Shown one piece after another: positions 1 to 7,340 of a stretch of DNA of 64,000 bases. The translations under genes were made by a program, and so were the position numbers. The DNA lies in the NCBI RefSeq assembly GCF_001866665.1, contig NZ_MLYO01000025.1, positions 124,001-188,000 of the forward strand. Reading direction: 5' to 3'. This stretch comes from Streptomyces monashensis. Lineage in GTDB: Bacteria > Actinomycetota > Actinomycetes > Streptomycetales > Streptomycetaceae. How positions within the stretch are numbered: position 1 is the stretch's first letter; each line of letters starts with the position of its first letter. Under the pieces are notes generated by a model. That model saw nothing but the letters and a program-made list of their open reading frames with translations, was not told the origin of the DNA and did no database searches.

Positions 1-2284
1 CATCGGTCGGGTCGACGGCGAAACCGCTGAGGTAGCGGTTCGGTACGGTCCCGTCGACGGGCAGGTTGATGTCGTGCCAGCCGGTGCCGTCCGCGTTGCC
101 GACGGCGATGCCGCGGGCGAAGCCCTGGTTGTTGCAGGGGCCGCACCAGGCGGCGTAGATCTTCCCGCCGGACGCGGCGACGGCGGTCGCGGTGCGGCCC
201 TGGCCGAGGTCGTGGACGCTGGTCCACTCGGATCCGCTGCGGATGGCGTACCCGTGGGTCTGGACCCAGACGTGACGGCCGCCCGCGACCCAGGTGTCGC
301 CGTTCTTCAGGTCCGAGGTGAGCGGGGCGATGAAGCGGGCCTCGCTGGTGGCGTTGTCGGGCGGGGCGACGGAGTACGAGGTGGCCTTGGTCGGGTCGGT
401 GGACCAACTGCCGTCGTTCACCGCGCAGTTCTGCGTGACCTGGACGGCGAGGTAGACGTACTCCTGGGCGATGTCGCACCCGTTGGCGGGATCGGTGAGC
501 GTGTCGCCACCGTCGCCGCCGAAGTCGGAGCCCATCACGGTGTCGTTGCTCCGCAGGATCGACTGGCCGTTGTCCTGGAGGCCGCCGGTGACGGACACCC
601 CGCCGTGGTCGAGGTCCTTGCCGATGCCGACCGAGTAGTACTGGAGGGTGTCGATGGTGCCGTCGTTGAGGGAGGTCCAGTCGGTGGCGTGGCCGGAGGC
701 GTCCTGGGCGCCGTCGACCGGGCGCTTGTAGACGCCGCCGTCGTTGCCGACGTAGACGAAGGACGTTCCGTGGTAGCTGCCGATGGCGACGCCGTGCTGG
801 TCGGAGTGGGTGGTCTGATGGCAGGCGCCGGTCTGCCGGGACGGGTCGATGCTCCAGCAGGAGAACGGGAAGTTCCAGTACGGGCCGACGGTCGACCAGG
901 TGGTGCCGCCGTCCTTGGTCTCGTAGACCTCCTCCAGGCCCGCGTACAGGTGCTGCGGGTCGGCCGGGTCGACGGCGAGGAACTGGTTGTACCAGGCCTG
1001 GACGCCGGGCATGTAACCGGCCGTCGTCAGCGCGGAGTTGTCGGCGGCGAGGCCCTTGTAGTCAGCGATCTTCGTCCAGGGGCCGGTCGGGGAACCGGAC
1101 GTGGAGACGTAGATGCCCTCGAGGCCGCTGTCCGGGTTGGTGCTGAGCTGGTGCGGCGACTGGTCGATGGCGTAGTAGCGGGACCCGTCGGCGGAGCGGG
1201 CGAAGGTGACGTTGCCGACGTTCGCGGCGTCGGCCGGCAGGTCACCGAGGCCGCTGGTGATGCGGGTCCAGGCGCCGTTCACCCTGGTGTAGAAGCCGTT
1301 GTAGTCGTCGCCGCTGCGCCAGCCGACGGCCAGGACCACCCTGGAGGGGTCCTTGGGGTCGATGGCGATGTCGTTGGCGATGTTCTTGTACGGCGCCTGC
1401 TGGTCCTGGGCCCTGGACCCCTTCGGCAGGTAGTCGGGGTTGGGGGCGAACTCCAGCTTCCAGGGTCCGCGCAGGTCACTGGTGGAGTGGCTCCACACGC
1501 CCTCGCTGGTGGCCGCCCACACCCGGCCGCCGCCGAAGCGCAGCTCGTGGATGGTGGTGCTCTCCAGCTCGCTGCCGCCGACCCGGCTGCGGACGGAGAA
1601 GGCGTCGTGGTGGGGGTGGGTCAGGACGTAGACGCCGCTGCCGAGGTGGGCGTCGGAGTTGGTGGTGGCCTCGCCGGTGCCCAGCCACAGCCGGTCCGCG
1701 CCGTCGAGGGCCAGGGCGCCGGTGGACTGGGCGGGCAGCCGGTCGCTGATGGGCTGCCAGCGGCCGCCTCCGCTGCGCGAACGCCACACGCCGCCCCCCG
1801 CGCTGCCCGCGTAGACGTAGCCGTCGTCGTCGGCGGCCACCGCGGCCATCCGGCCGGTGACGTTCCCCGAGCCGCCGCTGGAGTTGGAGTCGACGTCGCG
1901 GTAGCGCGGGTCGTCGGAGTTGTAGGGCAGGTCGGTGATGTTGTGCCAACGGCCGCCCGCGCTGCGGAGATGGGCAAGGCTGTTCCAGGCCGCGCCGTAG
2001 GCGCCCGGGGCGACGACGCCGGGTGCGGTGCGGGCCTCGGCGTACTGGTCCGCGCCCTCGGCGATCCCGTCCGCCTCGTTGCCGCCGTCGCCGTCCCCCG
2101 CCTCGTTCGGGGACACGGCGCCCACCGAGTGCACGCGTTCCTTGGCCAGTTGGCCGAGGACGCGGGCGCCGAAGGGGCTCGGTGAGCGCCCTGACGCGGC
2201 GGACGGGGGGATGGCGACGAGTGCGGCGGACGCCGTGAGCGCGCAGACGGTGAACCACCGTCTTCTGCGGGTCGGCACGGACAC
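1..2284 (-). CDS. Secreted BNR/sialidase-like beta-propeller glycosyl hydrolase (3' end outside window)
   Basis: The first 761 codons are visible; the C-terminus lies beyond base 1. The start is a GTG at 2284, with GGAGGT five bases upstream. The N-terminus has an Arg-rich n-region, an Ala/Leu/Val core and a likely cleavage around PPSAASG, so the protein is exported. Repeated Gly/Trp-rich blades follow (GGGVWRSRSGG, LWLGTGEA, YETKDGGTTWS, VYVGNDGGVYKRP). This pattern is typical of VPS10/BNR-type propellers and GH74-like proteins. It probably cuts or binds an extracellular polysaccharide. I cannot confirm the GH74 catalytic Asp pair, so substrate and family remain open. The gene lies alone, minus strand, next to the acyltransferase at 2383. 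Confidence 0.72.
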   Translation of the reverse strand, partial: MSVPTRRRRWFTVCALTASAALVAIPPSAASGRSPSPFGARVLGQLAKERVHSVGAVSPNEAGDGDGGNEADGIAEGADQYAEARTAPGVVAPGAYGAAWNSLAHLRSAGGRWHNITDLPYNSDDPRYRDVDSNSSGGSGNVTGRMAAVAADDDGYVYAGSAGGGVWRSRSGGGRWQPISDRLPAQSTGALALDGADRLWLGTGEATTNSDAHLGSGVYVLTHPHHDAFSVRSRVGGSELESTTIHELRFGGGRVWAATSEGVWSHSTSDLRGPWKLEFAPNPDYLPKGSRAQDQQAPYKNIANDIAIDPKDPSRVVLAVGWRSGDDYNGFYTRVNGAWTRITSGLGDLPADAANVGNVTFARSADGSRYYAIDQSPHQLSTNPDSGLEGIYVSTSGSPTGPWTKIADYKGLAADNSALTTAGYMPGVQAWYNQFLAVDPADPQHLYAGLEEVYETKDGGTTWSTVGPYWNFPFSCWSIDPSRQTGACHQTTHSDQHGVAIGSYHGTSFVYVGNDGGVYKRPVDGAQDASGHATDWTSLNDGTIDTLQYYSVGIGKDLDHGGVSVTGGLQDNGQSILRSNDTVMGSDFGGDGGDTLTDPANGCDIAQEYVYLAVQVTQNCAVNDGSWSTDPTKATSYSVAPPDNATSEARFIAPLTSDLKNGDTWVAGGRHVWVQTHGYAIRSGSEWTSVHDLGQGRTATAVAASGGKIYAAWCGPCNNQGFARGIAVGNADGTGWHDINLPVDGTVPNRYLSGFAVDPTD

Positions 2285-2382
2285 CAGGGACCTCCAGGAG
2301 CGATCGACACGACCGACGCTGGAGACCCGATCACGCGGACACGGAAACATCCGCCGCTTGGCAAAGTCTTGGCGAGAACCTG

Positions 2383-3507
2383 TCAGTAGCTGCCGTTCCG
2401 GCGGGTCCGCAGCCTGCCGACCGTCCTGAGGAACCGGTCCGCCGGATCACGCAGTCCCGGGTGGGCCAGCACCGTGTTGCGCAGGCCCCTGACCGGCCTG
2501 CGCCACAGCCGCTGGGCCATCGCCACCGGATGGGCGCGGGCCGCGAAGCCCTCCCCGACGCGCAGGTCGCGGGTCTTGAGCCACTCCTTGTACTCCTTGT
2601 CGCCCCGGCCCAGGTCGACCAGGGTCACCCCCGCCCGCGCCGCCGCCTCGGCGGTGCGCAGGTGCATCATCAACCCTGGGGAGTAGTAGTGCAGTTCGGG
2701 GTCGTAGGCGGTGAACCAGGCGGCCAGTACCGTGCTCGACCGGGGGCCGAAGTGGGCGGCCACCGGGCGGTCGCCCGCGTACAGGACGGACAGCACCCCG
2801 GTGAAGTGCTCCTCGCGGACGCGGAAGAGGTGGTCGACCAGGCCGACGATCCAGGGCCGCGAGAACCGGTCCATGCGGCCGGTCCTGCGGTACTGCGCGG
2901 ACTTCCAGCGCATCAGGGTGCGCAGGATCTCGGGGTCGCGCTCGTCGAACGCGAACCGCACCTCGCCGATGTCGCGGCCGAGCCGCCGCTCCTTCTTCAG
3001 CGTTGTCTTGGCCAGCCCCGGATAGGTGGCCCGCAGCCACTCCGGATAGCCGCCGTCGCCGGGTTTCACGTCGATCACCGGCGAGGCGAAGGTGCCCGTG
3101 ACGTGCGGCGCGAACGGCCGCTGTTCCTGCACGAGATGGTCGAACTCGAAGATGCTGAGCCCGCACGCCCGCAGCAGCGCGTCCGGGTCCCAGGTGACCC
3201 CGGGCCGGTGCACGAGGGCCTGGCAGTCGGACAGGCCGAGCCCGATGGCCCGGCCGGTGCCCAGCGGCCCGCGCTCGTAGGGGAGGAAACCCGCCGGCTC
3301 CCCGCCCTCGCGCAGCACCGCGACCCGCGCGCCGCCCCGGAAGAGGCCGACGCCGGCCGCGAACTCCGGTGCCAGAAAGGGATTGGCGTACTCGGGCGAC
3401 TCGTCCATGGCGCGATGCCAGGCGGCCCGCAGCTCGGGCGTCAGCTCGCCGGGTCTGTGGTTGGTGATCTCCACGACGGATCGTGAAGCACGGCTGATGG
3501 ATCGCAT
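2383..3507 (-). CDS. BcsL/CelD-type GNAT acyltransferase
   Basis: A 374-aa protein starting at ATG 3507, with GGAG nine bases upstream. An in-frame start at 3612 would add 35 Arg-rich residues without family character. It resembles the CelD/BcsL and FemAB-like GNAT proteins: two tandem GNAT-like halves, with a C-terminal stretch that includes the motif DLGRGDKEYKEWL typical of this group. Such enzymes transfer acyl or aminoacyl groups in envelope or exopolysaccharide assembly. The substrate cannot be read from the sequence. No signal peptide is visible. It is separated from neighbours by about 100-160 bp and is probably monocistronic. Confidence 0.7.
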   Translation of the reverse strand: MRSISRASRSVVEITNHRPGELTPELRAAWHRAMDESPEYANPFLAPEFAAGVGLFRGGARVAVLREGGEPAGFLPYERGPLGTGRAIGLGLSDCQALVHRPGVTWDPDALLRACGLSIFEFDHLVQEQRPFAPHVTGTFASPVIDVKPGDGGYPEWLRATYPGLAKTTLKKERRLGRDIGEVRFAFDERDPEILRTLMRWKSAQYRRTGRMDRFSRPWIVGLVDHLFRVREEHFTGVLSVLYAGDRPVAAHFGPRSSTVLAAWFTAYDPELHYYSPGLMMHLRTAEAAARAGVTLVDLGRGDKEYKEWLKTRDLRVGEGFAARAHPVAMAQRLWRRPVRGLRNTVLAHPGLRDPADRFLRTVGRLRTRRNGSY

Positions 3508-3667
3508 GCGCGACCGCTCCCCCCATGACGCGCCGGGCGCGTCCTGCCATTCGTACCGTTGTCTGCGTCCCCACCGCGTGCGACTGCTCAAACCGCGCGA
3601 AACAGTACGCACGCCCTCAAGGGTGCCCCAGGCGACGGACGGTCCGCCATGGGTCTGCGGACATCGG

Positions 3668-4531
3668 TCAGGAGTCCACCCGGGCGCCCAGGTCCTGCGT
3701 GCCGATGACCGAGAGCAGTTCCAGCTGGGCGTGTCCCTCGGTGCCGGGCGGCGCGCTGAACCACAGCAGCCGCTGACGGCCGTCCTCGCTGAAGAGGTTG
3801 TGGCAGTCCAGCTCGATGACGCCGAGCGAGGGGTGGACGATGCGCTTGTGGTCCGTGCGGCGCAGGGCCACCTCCCGCCGTTCCCACAGCTCGGCGAACT
3901 CCGCGCTGCGCCGGCGCAGCGCCGCCACCATCCGGGTCACGTCGGCGTCCTTCGCGCGCCGGGCGGCGACGGCCTGGAGGTCGGCGGTGAAGACCCGGGA
4001 GTGGTGCGGGTGGTCCTCGGCCGGATACACGCCGCGGGCGGCGGGATCGGTGAACCAGCGGTAGACGAAGCTCCGCTCGGGCCCGCGTCCGGGAGGCATC
4101 GCGCCGAGCAGCGCCACGGCGAGCGGGTTCTGCGCGAGGGTCTCGTGCAGATCGGTGATGACCTGGGCGGGGGTCGTGGTGAGCCGGTCCAGCAGGCCGA
4201 GCAGGGCGGGCTGGACGAGTGTGGCGGGGCCGCTCGCGGCGGGCGCCAGTGGGCGCTCGGCGAGATGGAAGAGGTGGTCGCGCTCGTCGCCGCTGAGCCT
4301 CAGGGCGCGGGCGAGGGCGGCCAGGACCTGCGCGGAGGGCTGGGCGCCGCGGCCGCGCTCCAGCTCGGTGTAGTAGTCGGCGGACAGCCCGGCCAGCTGG
4401 GCGACCTCCTCGCGGCGCAGGCCCGGTACCCGGCGGCGGGGTCCCGCGGGCAGGCCGACGTCGGCGGGGCGGACCCGGTCGCGCCGGGACTTGAGGAAGG
4501 CGGCCAACTCTGCGTGGTTCACGCCTCCCAT
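3668..4531 (-). CDS. XRE-family regulator with MmyB-like ligand-binding domain
   Basis: The 287-aa product has an N-terminal helix-turn-helix (residues about 5-80, with RRRVPGLRREEVAQLAGLS and DYYTELERGRG, hallmarks of this actinobacterial group). A C-terminal PAS-like MmyB domain follows (about 105-270), ending in LELLSVIGTQDLGAR. Members typically sit divergent to, and repress, short-chain dehydrogenase genes, which is the arrangement here with the SDR at 4675. ATG 4531 lacks a clear ribosome site; GTG 4522 is an alternative start. Confidence 0.88.
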   Translation of the reverse strand: MGGVNHAELAAFLKSRRDRVRPADVGLPAGPRRRVPGLRREEVAQLAGLSADYYTELERGRGAQPSAQVLAALARALRLSGDERDHLFHLAERPLAPAASGPATLVQPALLGLLDRLTTTPAQVITDLHETLAQNPLAVALLGAMPPGRGPERSFVYRWFTDPAARGVYPAEDHPHHSRVFTADLQAVAARRAKDADVTRMVAALRRRSAEFAELWERREVALRRTDHKRIVHPSLGVIELDCHNLFSEDGRQRLLWFSAPPGTEGHAQLELLSVIGTQDLGARVDS

Positions 4532-4558
4532 GGTCGCGCCAACCGGCCCGCGTATCCA

Positions 4559-4573
4559 GGGGTCGCCGACCCC
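4559..4573. promoter_or_regulatory. Dyad in the divergent MmyB/SDR promoter region
   Basis: GGGGTC-gcc-GACCCC is a perfect 6-bp inverted repeat in the 143-bp gap between the divergent regulator and the SDR operon. It is a reasonable place for the regulator's operator, but the role is inferred from position only. Confidence 0.35.
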
Positions 4574-4674
4574 AGGGTGAGCGCAGCCGTGGCTGCCGCG
4601 GGCGCGACGGCCCAGGGTGGGGTCACCGAGCAGGTCACCGACCGGGCACAACGCCCTCAGCGACTGGAGATCTC

Positions 4675-5460
4675 ATGTCCGCCGAAGCCCCCACCCCCTC
4701 GCCCCCCACCCCCTCGACCGCCGCCGCCTCGACGCCTCGCGTCGCCGTCGTCACCGGCGGCTCGCGCGGCATCGGCCGGGCGACCACGGTCCGGCTCGCC
4801 GCCGAGGGACACGCCGTGGTGGTCGGGTACGCGGGCAACCGCGACCTGGCCGAGGCCGCCGTCGCGGACATCACCGCGGCCGGCGGCCGCGCGCTCGCCG
4901 TCCGCGCCGATGTCGCCGACGAGGAGCAGGTCGCCGCGCTGTTCGGCACGGCCGCCGAGGAGTTCGGCGGGGTGGACGTCGTGGTCCACGCGGCGGGCCG
5001 GATGTATCTCGCGCCGATCGCCGAGCTGGACCTCGCGGAGCTGGACGCACTGCACCGCACCAACGTGCGCGGCACGTTCGCGGTCGCCCGGGAGGCTGCC
5101 CGCACCCTGCGCCGGGGCGGCGCGTTCGTGGGCTTCTCCAGCTCCGTGGTGGGCCTGGCGTTCCCGTCGTACGGCGCCTACAGCGCGAGCAAGGGCGCGG
5201 TCGAGGCGCTGACCCTGGTGCTCGCCCGCGAGCTGCGCGGCCGGGACGTCACCGCCAACACCGTCGCGCCGGGACCGACGGCCACCGATCTGTTCCTGGA
5301 CGGCAAGGACGAGGCGGCCGTCGCCGCCCTGGCCGCCCAGCCCCCGCTGGAGCGCCTCGGCACGCCCGAGGACATCGCCCGGGTGGTGGCCTTCCTCGCC
5401 TCCCCGGCCGGCCACTGGGTCAACGGCCAGGTGGTCCGCGCCAACGGCGGCATCATCTGA
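4675..5460 (+). CDS. Short-chain dehydrogenase/reductase (classical SDR)
   Basis: A 261-aa NAD(P)-dependent oxidoreductase. Visible motifs: the Rossmann TGGSRGIG at about 25-32, a catalytic Ser in VGFSSSV, YSASK (Tyr-x3-Lys) around 170, and the closing VNGQVVRANGG. These match the 3-oxoacyl-ACP reductase-like SDRs. The first 20 residues are a Pro/Ala/Thr-rich extension that is probably disordered. It starts at ATG 4675 after GGAGA. It is first in an operon with a second SDR, a tautomerase and a thioesterase, under probable control of the divergent MmyB-like regulator. The physiological substrate is unknown. Confidence 0.9.
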   Translation: MSAEAPTPSPPTPSTAAASTPRVAVVTGGSRGIGRATTVRLAAEGHAVVVGYAGNRDLAEAAVADITAAGGRALAVRADVADEEQVAALFGTAAEEFGGVDVVVHAAGRMYLAPIAELDLAELDALHRTNVRGTFAVAREAARTLRRGGAFVGFSSSVVGLAFPSYGAYSASKGAVEALTLVLARELRGRDVTANTVAPGPTATDLFLDGKDEAAVAALAAQPPLERLGTPEDIARVVAFLASPAGHWVNGQVVRANGGII

Positions 5461-5508
5461 ACCCCTCTCACTTCCCGCTCATCCCTGCCCCACCCCCACC
5501 GAGGAACC

Positions 5509-6417
5509 ATGACGACCGACACTCCCCTCACCATCCTGGTCACCGGCGCCTCCAGCGGCTTCGGCGCGCTCACCGTGCGCGCCCTCGCCGACGCCGGTCA
5601 CACCGTCTACGCGGGCATGCGCGACACGGCCGGCCGCAACGCACCCGCGGTGGCCGGCCTGGACCGGTACGCGGCCGGACACGGCGTGTCCCTGTACGCG
5701 GTCGACCTGGACGTCACCTCCCAGGACTGCGCCGACGCGGCCGTGGCCCGGGTGCTCGCCGAACAGGGCCGCCTGGACGTGGTGGTGCACAACGCGGGCC
5801 ACATGGTCACCGGGCCCGCCGAGGCCTTCACCCCCGAGCAGCTGGCGGACCTGTACGACGTCAACGTGCTGGGCGCCCAGCGTGTGAACCGGGCCGCTCT
5901 GCCCGCGTTGCGGGAGCGGGGCGCGGGACTGCTGGTGTGGATCGGCAGTTCCAGCACGCGCGGCGGCTGCCCGCCGTTCCTGGGGCCGTACTTCGCGGCG
6001 AAGGCGGCGATGGACGCGCTGGCGGTCAGCTACGCCGGCGAGCTGGTCCGGTTCGGCATCGACACCGCGATCGTCGTGCCGGGCGCCTTCACCTCCGGCA
6101 CCAACCACTTCCTGCACGCCGGCACCCCCGCCGACACCGGACGCGCGAACGCCTACGACGAGCGCTACGGCGCCCTCCTGGCGGGGCTGGACGAGCGCCT
6201 CGCGGCGCTGGTGCCGCCGGACGCGGACGTGGCGGAGGTCGCCCGGGACGTCGTACGCCTGGTGGACCTGCCCGCCGGGCGGCGCCCGCTGCGCACGCAT
6301 GTCGACCCCGCGCGGGACGGCAGCGAGGTCGTCTCCGCGGTCGCCGACCGCGTCCGCGCCGACTTCTTCCGCCGCGCGGGCCTCGACGACCTGCTCACCA
6401 CCGGAAGTTCCCTCTGA
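5509..6417 (+). CDS. Short-chain dehydrogenase (second SDR)
   Basis: A 302-aa SDR with TGASSGFG near the N-terminus, an NAG motif (VVHNAGHMV), a catalytic Ser in WIGSSSTRG and the Tyr-x3-Lys active site as YFAAK. The length and C-terminal extension fit oxidoreductases that act on larger hydrophobic substrates. It starts at ATG 5509 after a CGAGGAA stretch, 48 bp behind the first SDR and 26 bp ahead of the tautomerase gene, so co-transcription is likely. Pairing two different SDRs suggests successive or alternative redox steps on one compound. This is inference. Confidence 0.88.
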   Translation: MTTDTPLTILVTGASSGFGALTVRALADAGHTVYAGMRDTAGRNAPAVAGLDRYAAGHGVSLYAVDLDVTSQDCADAAVARVLAEQGRLDVVVHNAGHMVTGPAEAFTPEQLADLYDVNVLGAQRVNRAALPALRERGAGLLVWIGSSSTRGGCPPFLGPYFAAKAAMDALAVSYAGELVRFGIDTAIVVPGAFTSGTNHFLHAGTPADTGRANAYDERYGALLAGLDERLAALVPPDADVAEVARDVVRLVDLPAGRRPLRTHVDPARDGSEVVSAVADRVRADFFRRAGLDDLLTTGSSL

Positions 6418-6443
6418 TACACCGTCAAAGAAGGAGAGTCACC

Positions 6444-6659
6444 ATGCCGTTCGCGAATTTCAAGGTGCCCGCCGGAAGCCTGGACGCGCAGCAGAAGGAG
6501 CTGCTCGTCACCCGCGCCACCGAGCTGTACGTCGAGGTCTACGGAGAGCGGGCCCGCGCCGCCACGATGGTCCTGGTGGAGGAGGTCGCCGACGGCGGCT
6601 GGGGCATCGGGGGCGGCGTGCTGACCCTGGCCAAGCTCCGGGAGTCGGCGCAGGATTGA
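6444..6659 (+). CDS. 4-oxalocrotonate tautomerase-family protein
   Basis: A 71-aa protein beginning MPFANFKVPAG. Removal of Met would expose Pro-1, the catalytic base of the tautomerase superfamily. The length is close to the 60-75 residues usual for one unit, and VYGERARAATMVLVEEV fits the second strand. A strong AAGGAG site precedes ATG 6444. It is the third gene of the SDR operon. Tautomerases interconvert keto and enol forms, which would suit an operon of ketone and alcohol interconversion. No canonical Arg-11/Arg-39 pair is obvious, so substrate and activity are uncertain. Confidence 0.8.
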   Translation: MPFANFKVPAGSLDAQQKELLVTRATELYVEVYGERARAATMVLVEEVADGGWGIGGGVLTLAKLRESAQD

Positions 6660-6700
6660 CGACCGACCGATGTGATCCGTCGCGTGAAAGGCGGTACGCC

Positions 6701-7117
6701 ATGCCACCCGTCCCCCAGCCCGCCGACCTGCTCGCCGCGATGCCCTTCGCGGCCGGCCTGGGCATCGAACTGCGCGAGGCCGCGGCCGAGCGGGTCGTCG
6801 GCGCCCTGGCGTGGTCCCCGCAGCTGTGCACGGCCGGCGGCGTGCTGCACGGCGGGGCCCTGATGGCGCTGGCCGACAGCGTCGGGGCGGTGTGCGCGTA
6901 CCTGAACCTGCCCGAGGGGGCGTCCGGTACGTCGACGGTGGAGTCCAAGACCAACTTCCTGCGGGCGGTGGCCTCCGGGCACGTGCACGCCACGGCCCGG
7001 ACCCTGCACCTGGGCGGCACGCTGCTGGTGGTGCAGACCGATCTGCGCGACGACCGGGACCGGCTGGTCGGCCAGACCACGCAGACCCAGATCGTGCTCC
7101 GGAAGAACACCGCCTGA
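6701..7117 (+). CDS. PaaI-type hotdog thioesterase
   Basis: A 138-aa hotdog-fold protein. The signature GGVLHGGALMALADSVG contains the HGG turn and the acidic residue of the long helix used by PaaI/YdiI-type acyl-CoA thioesterases. The rest, including SGTSTVESKTNFLRA and the terminal VGQTTQTQIVL, matches the family and length. ATG 6701 follows AAAGGCGG. It is the last gene of the operon beginning at 4675 and is followed directly by a strong hairpin. In this context it may hydrolyse an acyl-CoA produced or consumed by the two SDRs. Confidence 0.88.
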   Translation: MPPVPQPADLLAAMPFAAGLGIELREAAAERVVGALAWSPQLCTAGGVLHGGALMALADSVGAVCAYLNLPEGASGTSTVESKTNFLRAVASGHVHATARTLHLGGTLLVVQTDLRDDRDRLVGQTTQTQIVLRKNTA

Positions 7118-7140
7118 GACGACCGCGAACGTCCCGGCCG

Positions 7141-7178
7141 CGAGGGCCGGCCCCCGTCGACGAGGGGGCCGGCCCTCG
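7141..7178 (+). terminator. Terminator hairpin after the SDR/thioesterase operon
   Basis: A perfect 15-bp inverted repeat (left arm 7141-7155, right arm 7164-7178, eight-base loop gtcgacga) lies 24 bp after the thioesterase stop. There is no T-run, as is common for Streptomyces terminators. Confidence 0.75.
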
Positions 7179-7244
7179 TCGTGTCCGCCCCGTCTTCCGC
7201 ACCCGCGCTCTTGACATGAACCTGTGTAACCCCTGAGGCTGCGT

Positions 7245-7278
7245 GCTTGAAGTTGCTCGATCGAAGCATGTTTCAAGC
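7245..7278. promoter_or_regulatory. Extended dyad upstream of the GH31 gene (candidate operator)
   Basis: GCTTGAA (7245-7251) and TTCAAGC (7272-7278) form a perfect inverted repeat. An inner imperfect palindrome is centred on CGATCG. It lies 63 bp before the GH31 start. Sugar-responsive LacI-family regulators bind such dyads in front of Streptomyces glycosidase genes. The regulator is not in the window. Confidence 0.45.
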
Positions 7279-7340
7279 GTTTCCGAGCATCATCGCTCAG
7301 AACAGTCAGTCCGCAGTGCCGCGAGGGGAGCTGTTCCGCC

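Noticed and set aside
74..2185. A 703-codon open frame on the plus strand
   Set aside because: It is the mirror of the secreted propeller gene; composition is typical of an antisense shadow and no start signal is present.
7211..7240. TTGACA as a -35 box before the GH31 gene
   Set aside because: No acceptable -10 hexamer lies 16-19 bp downstream.
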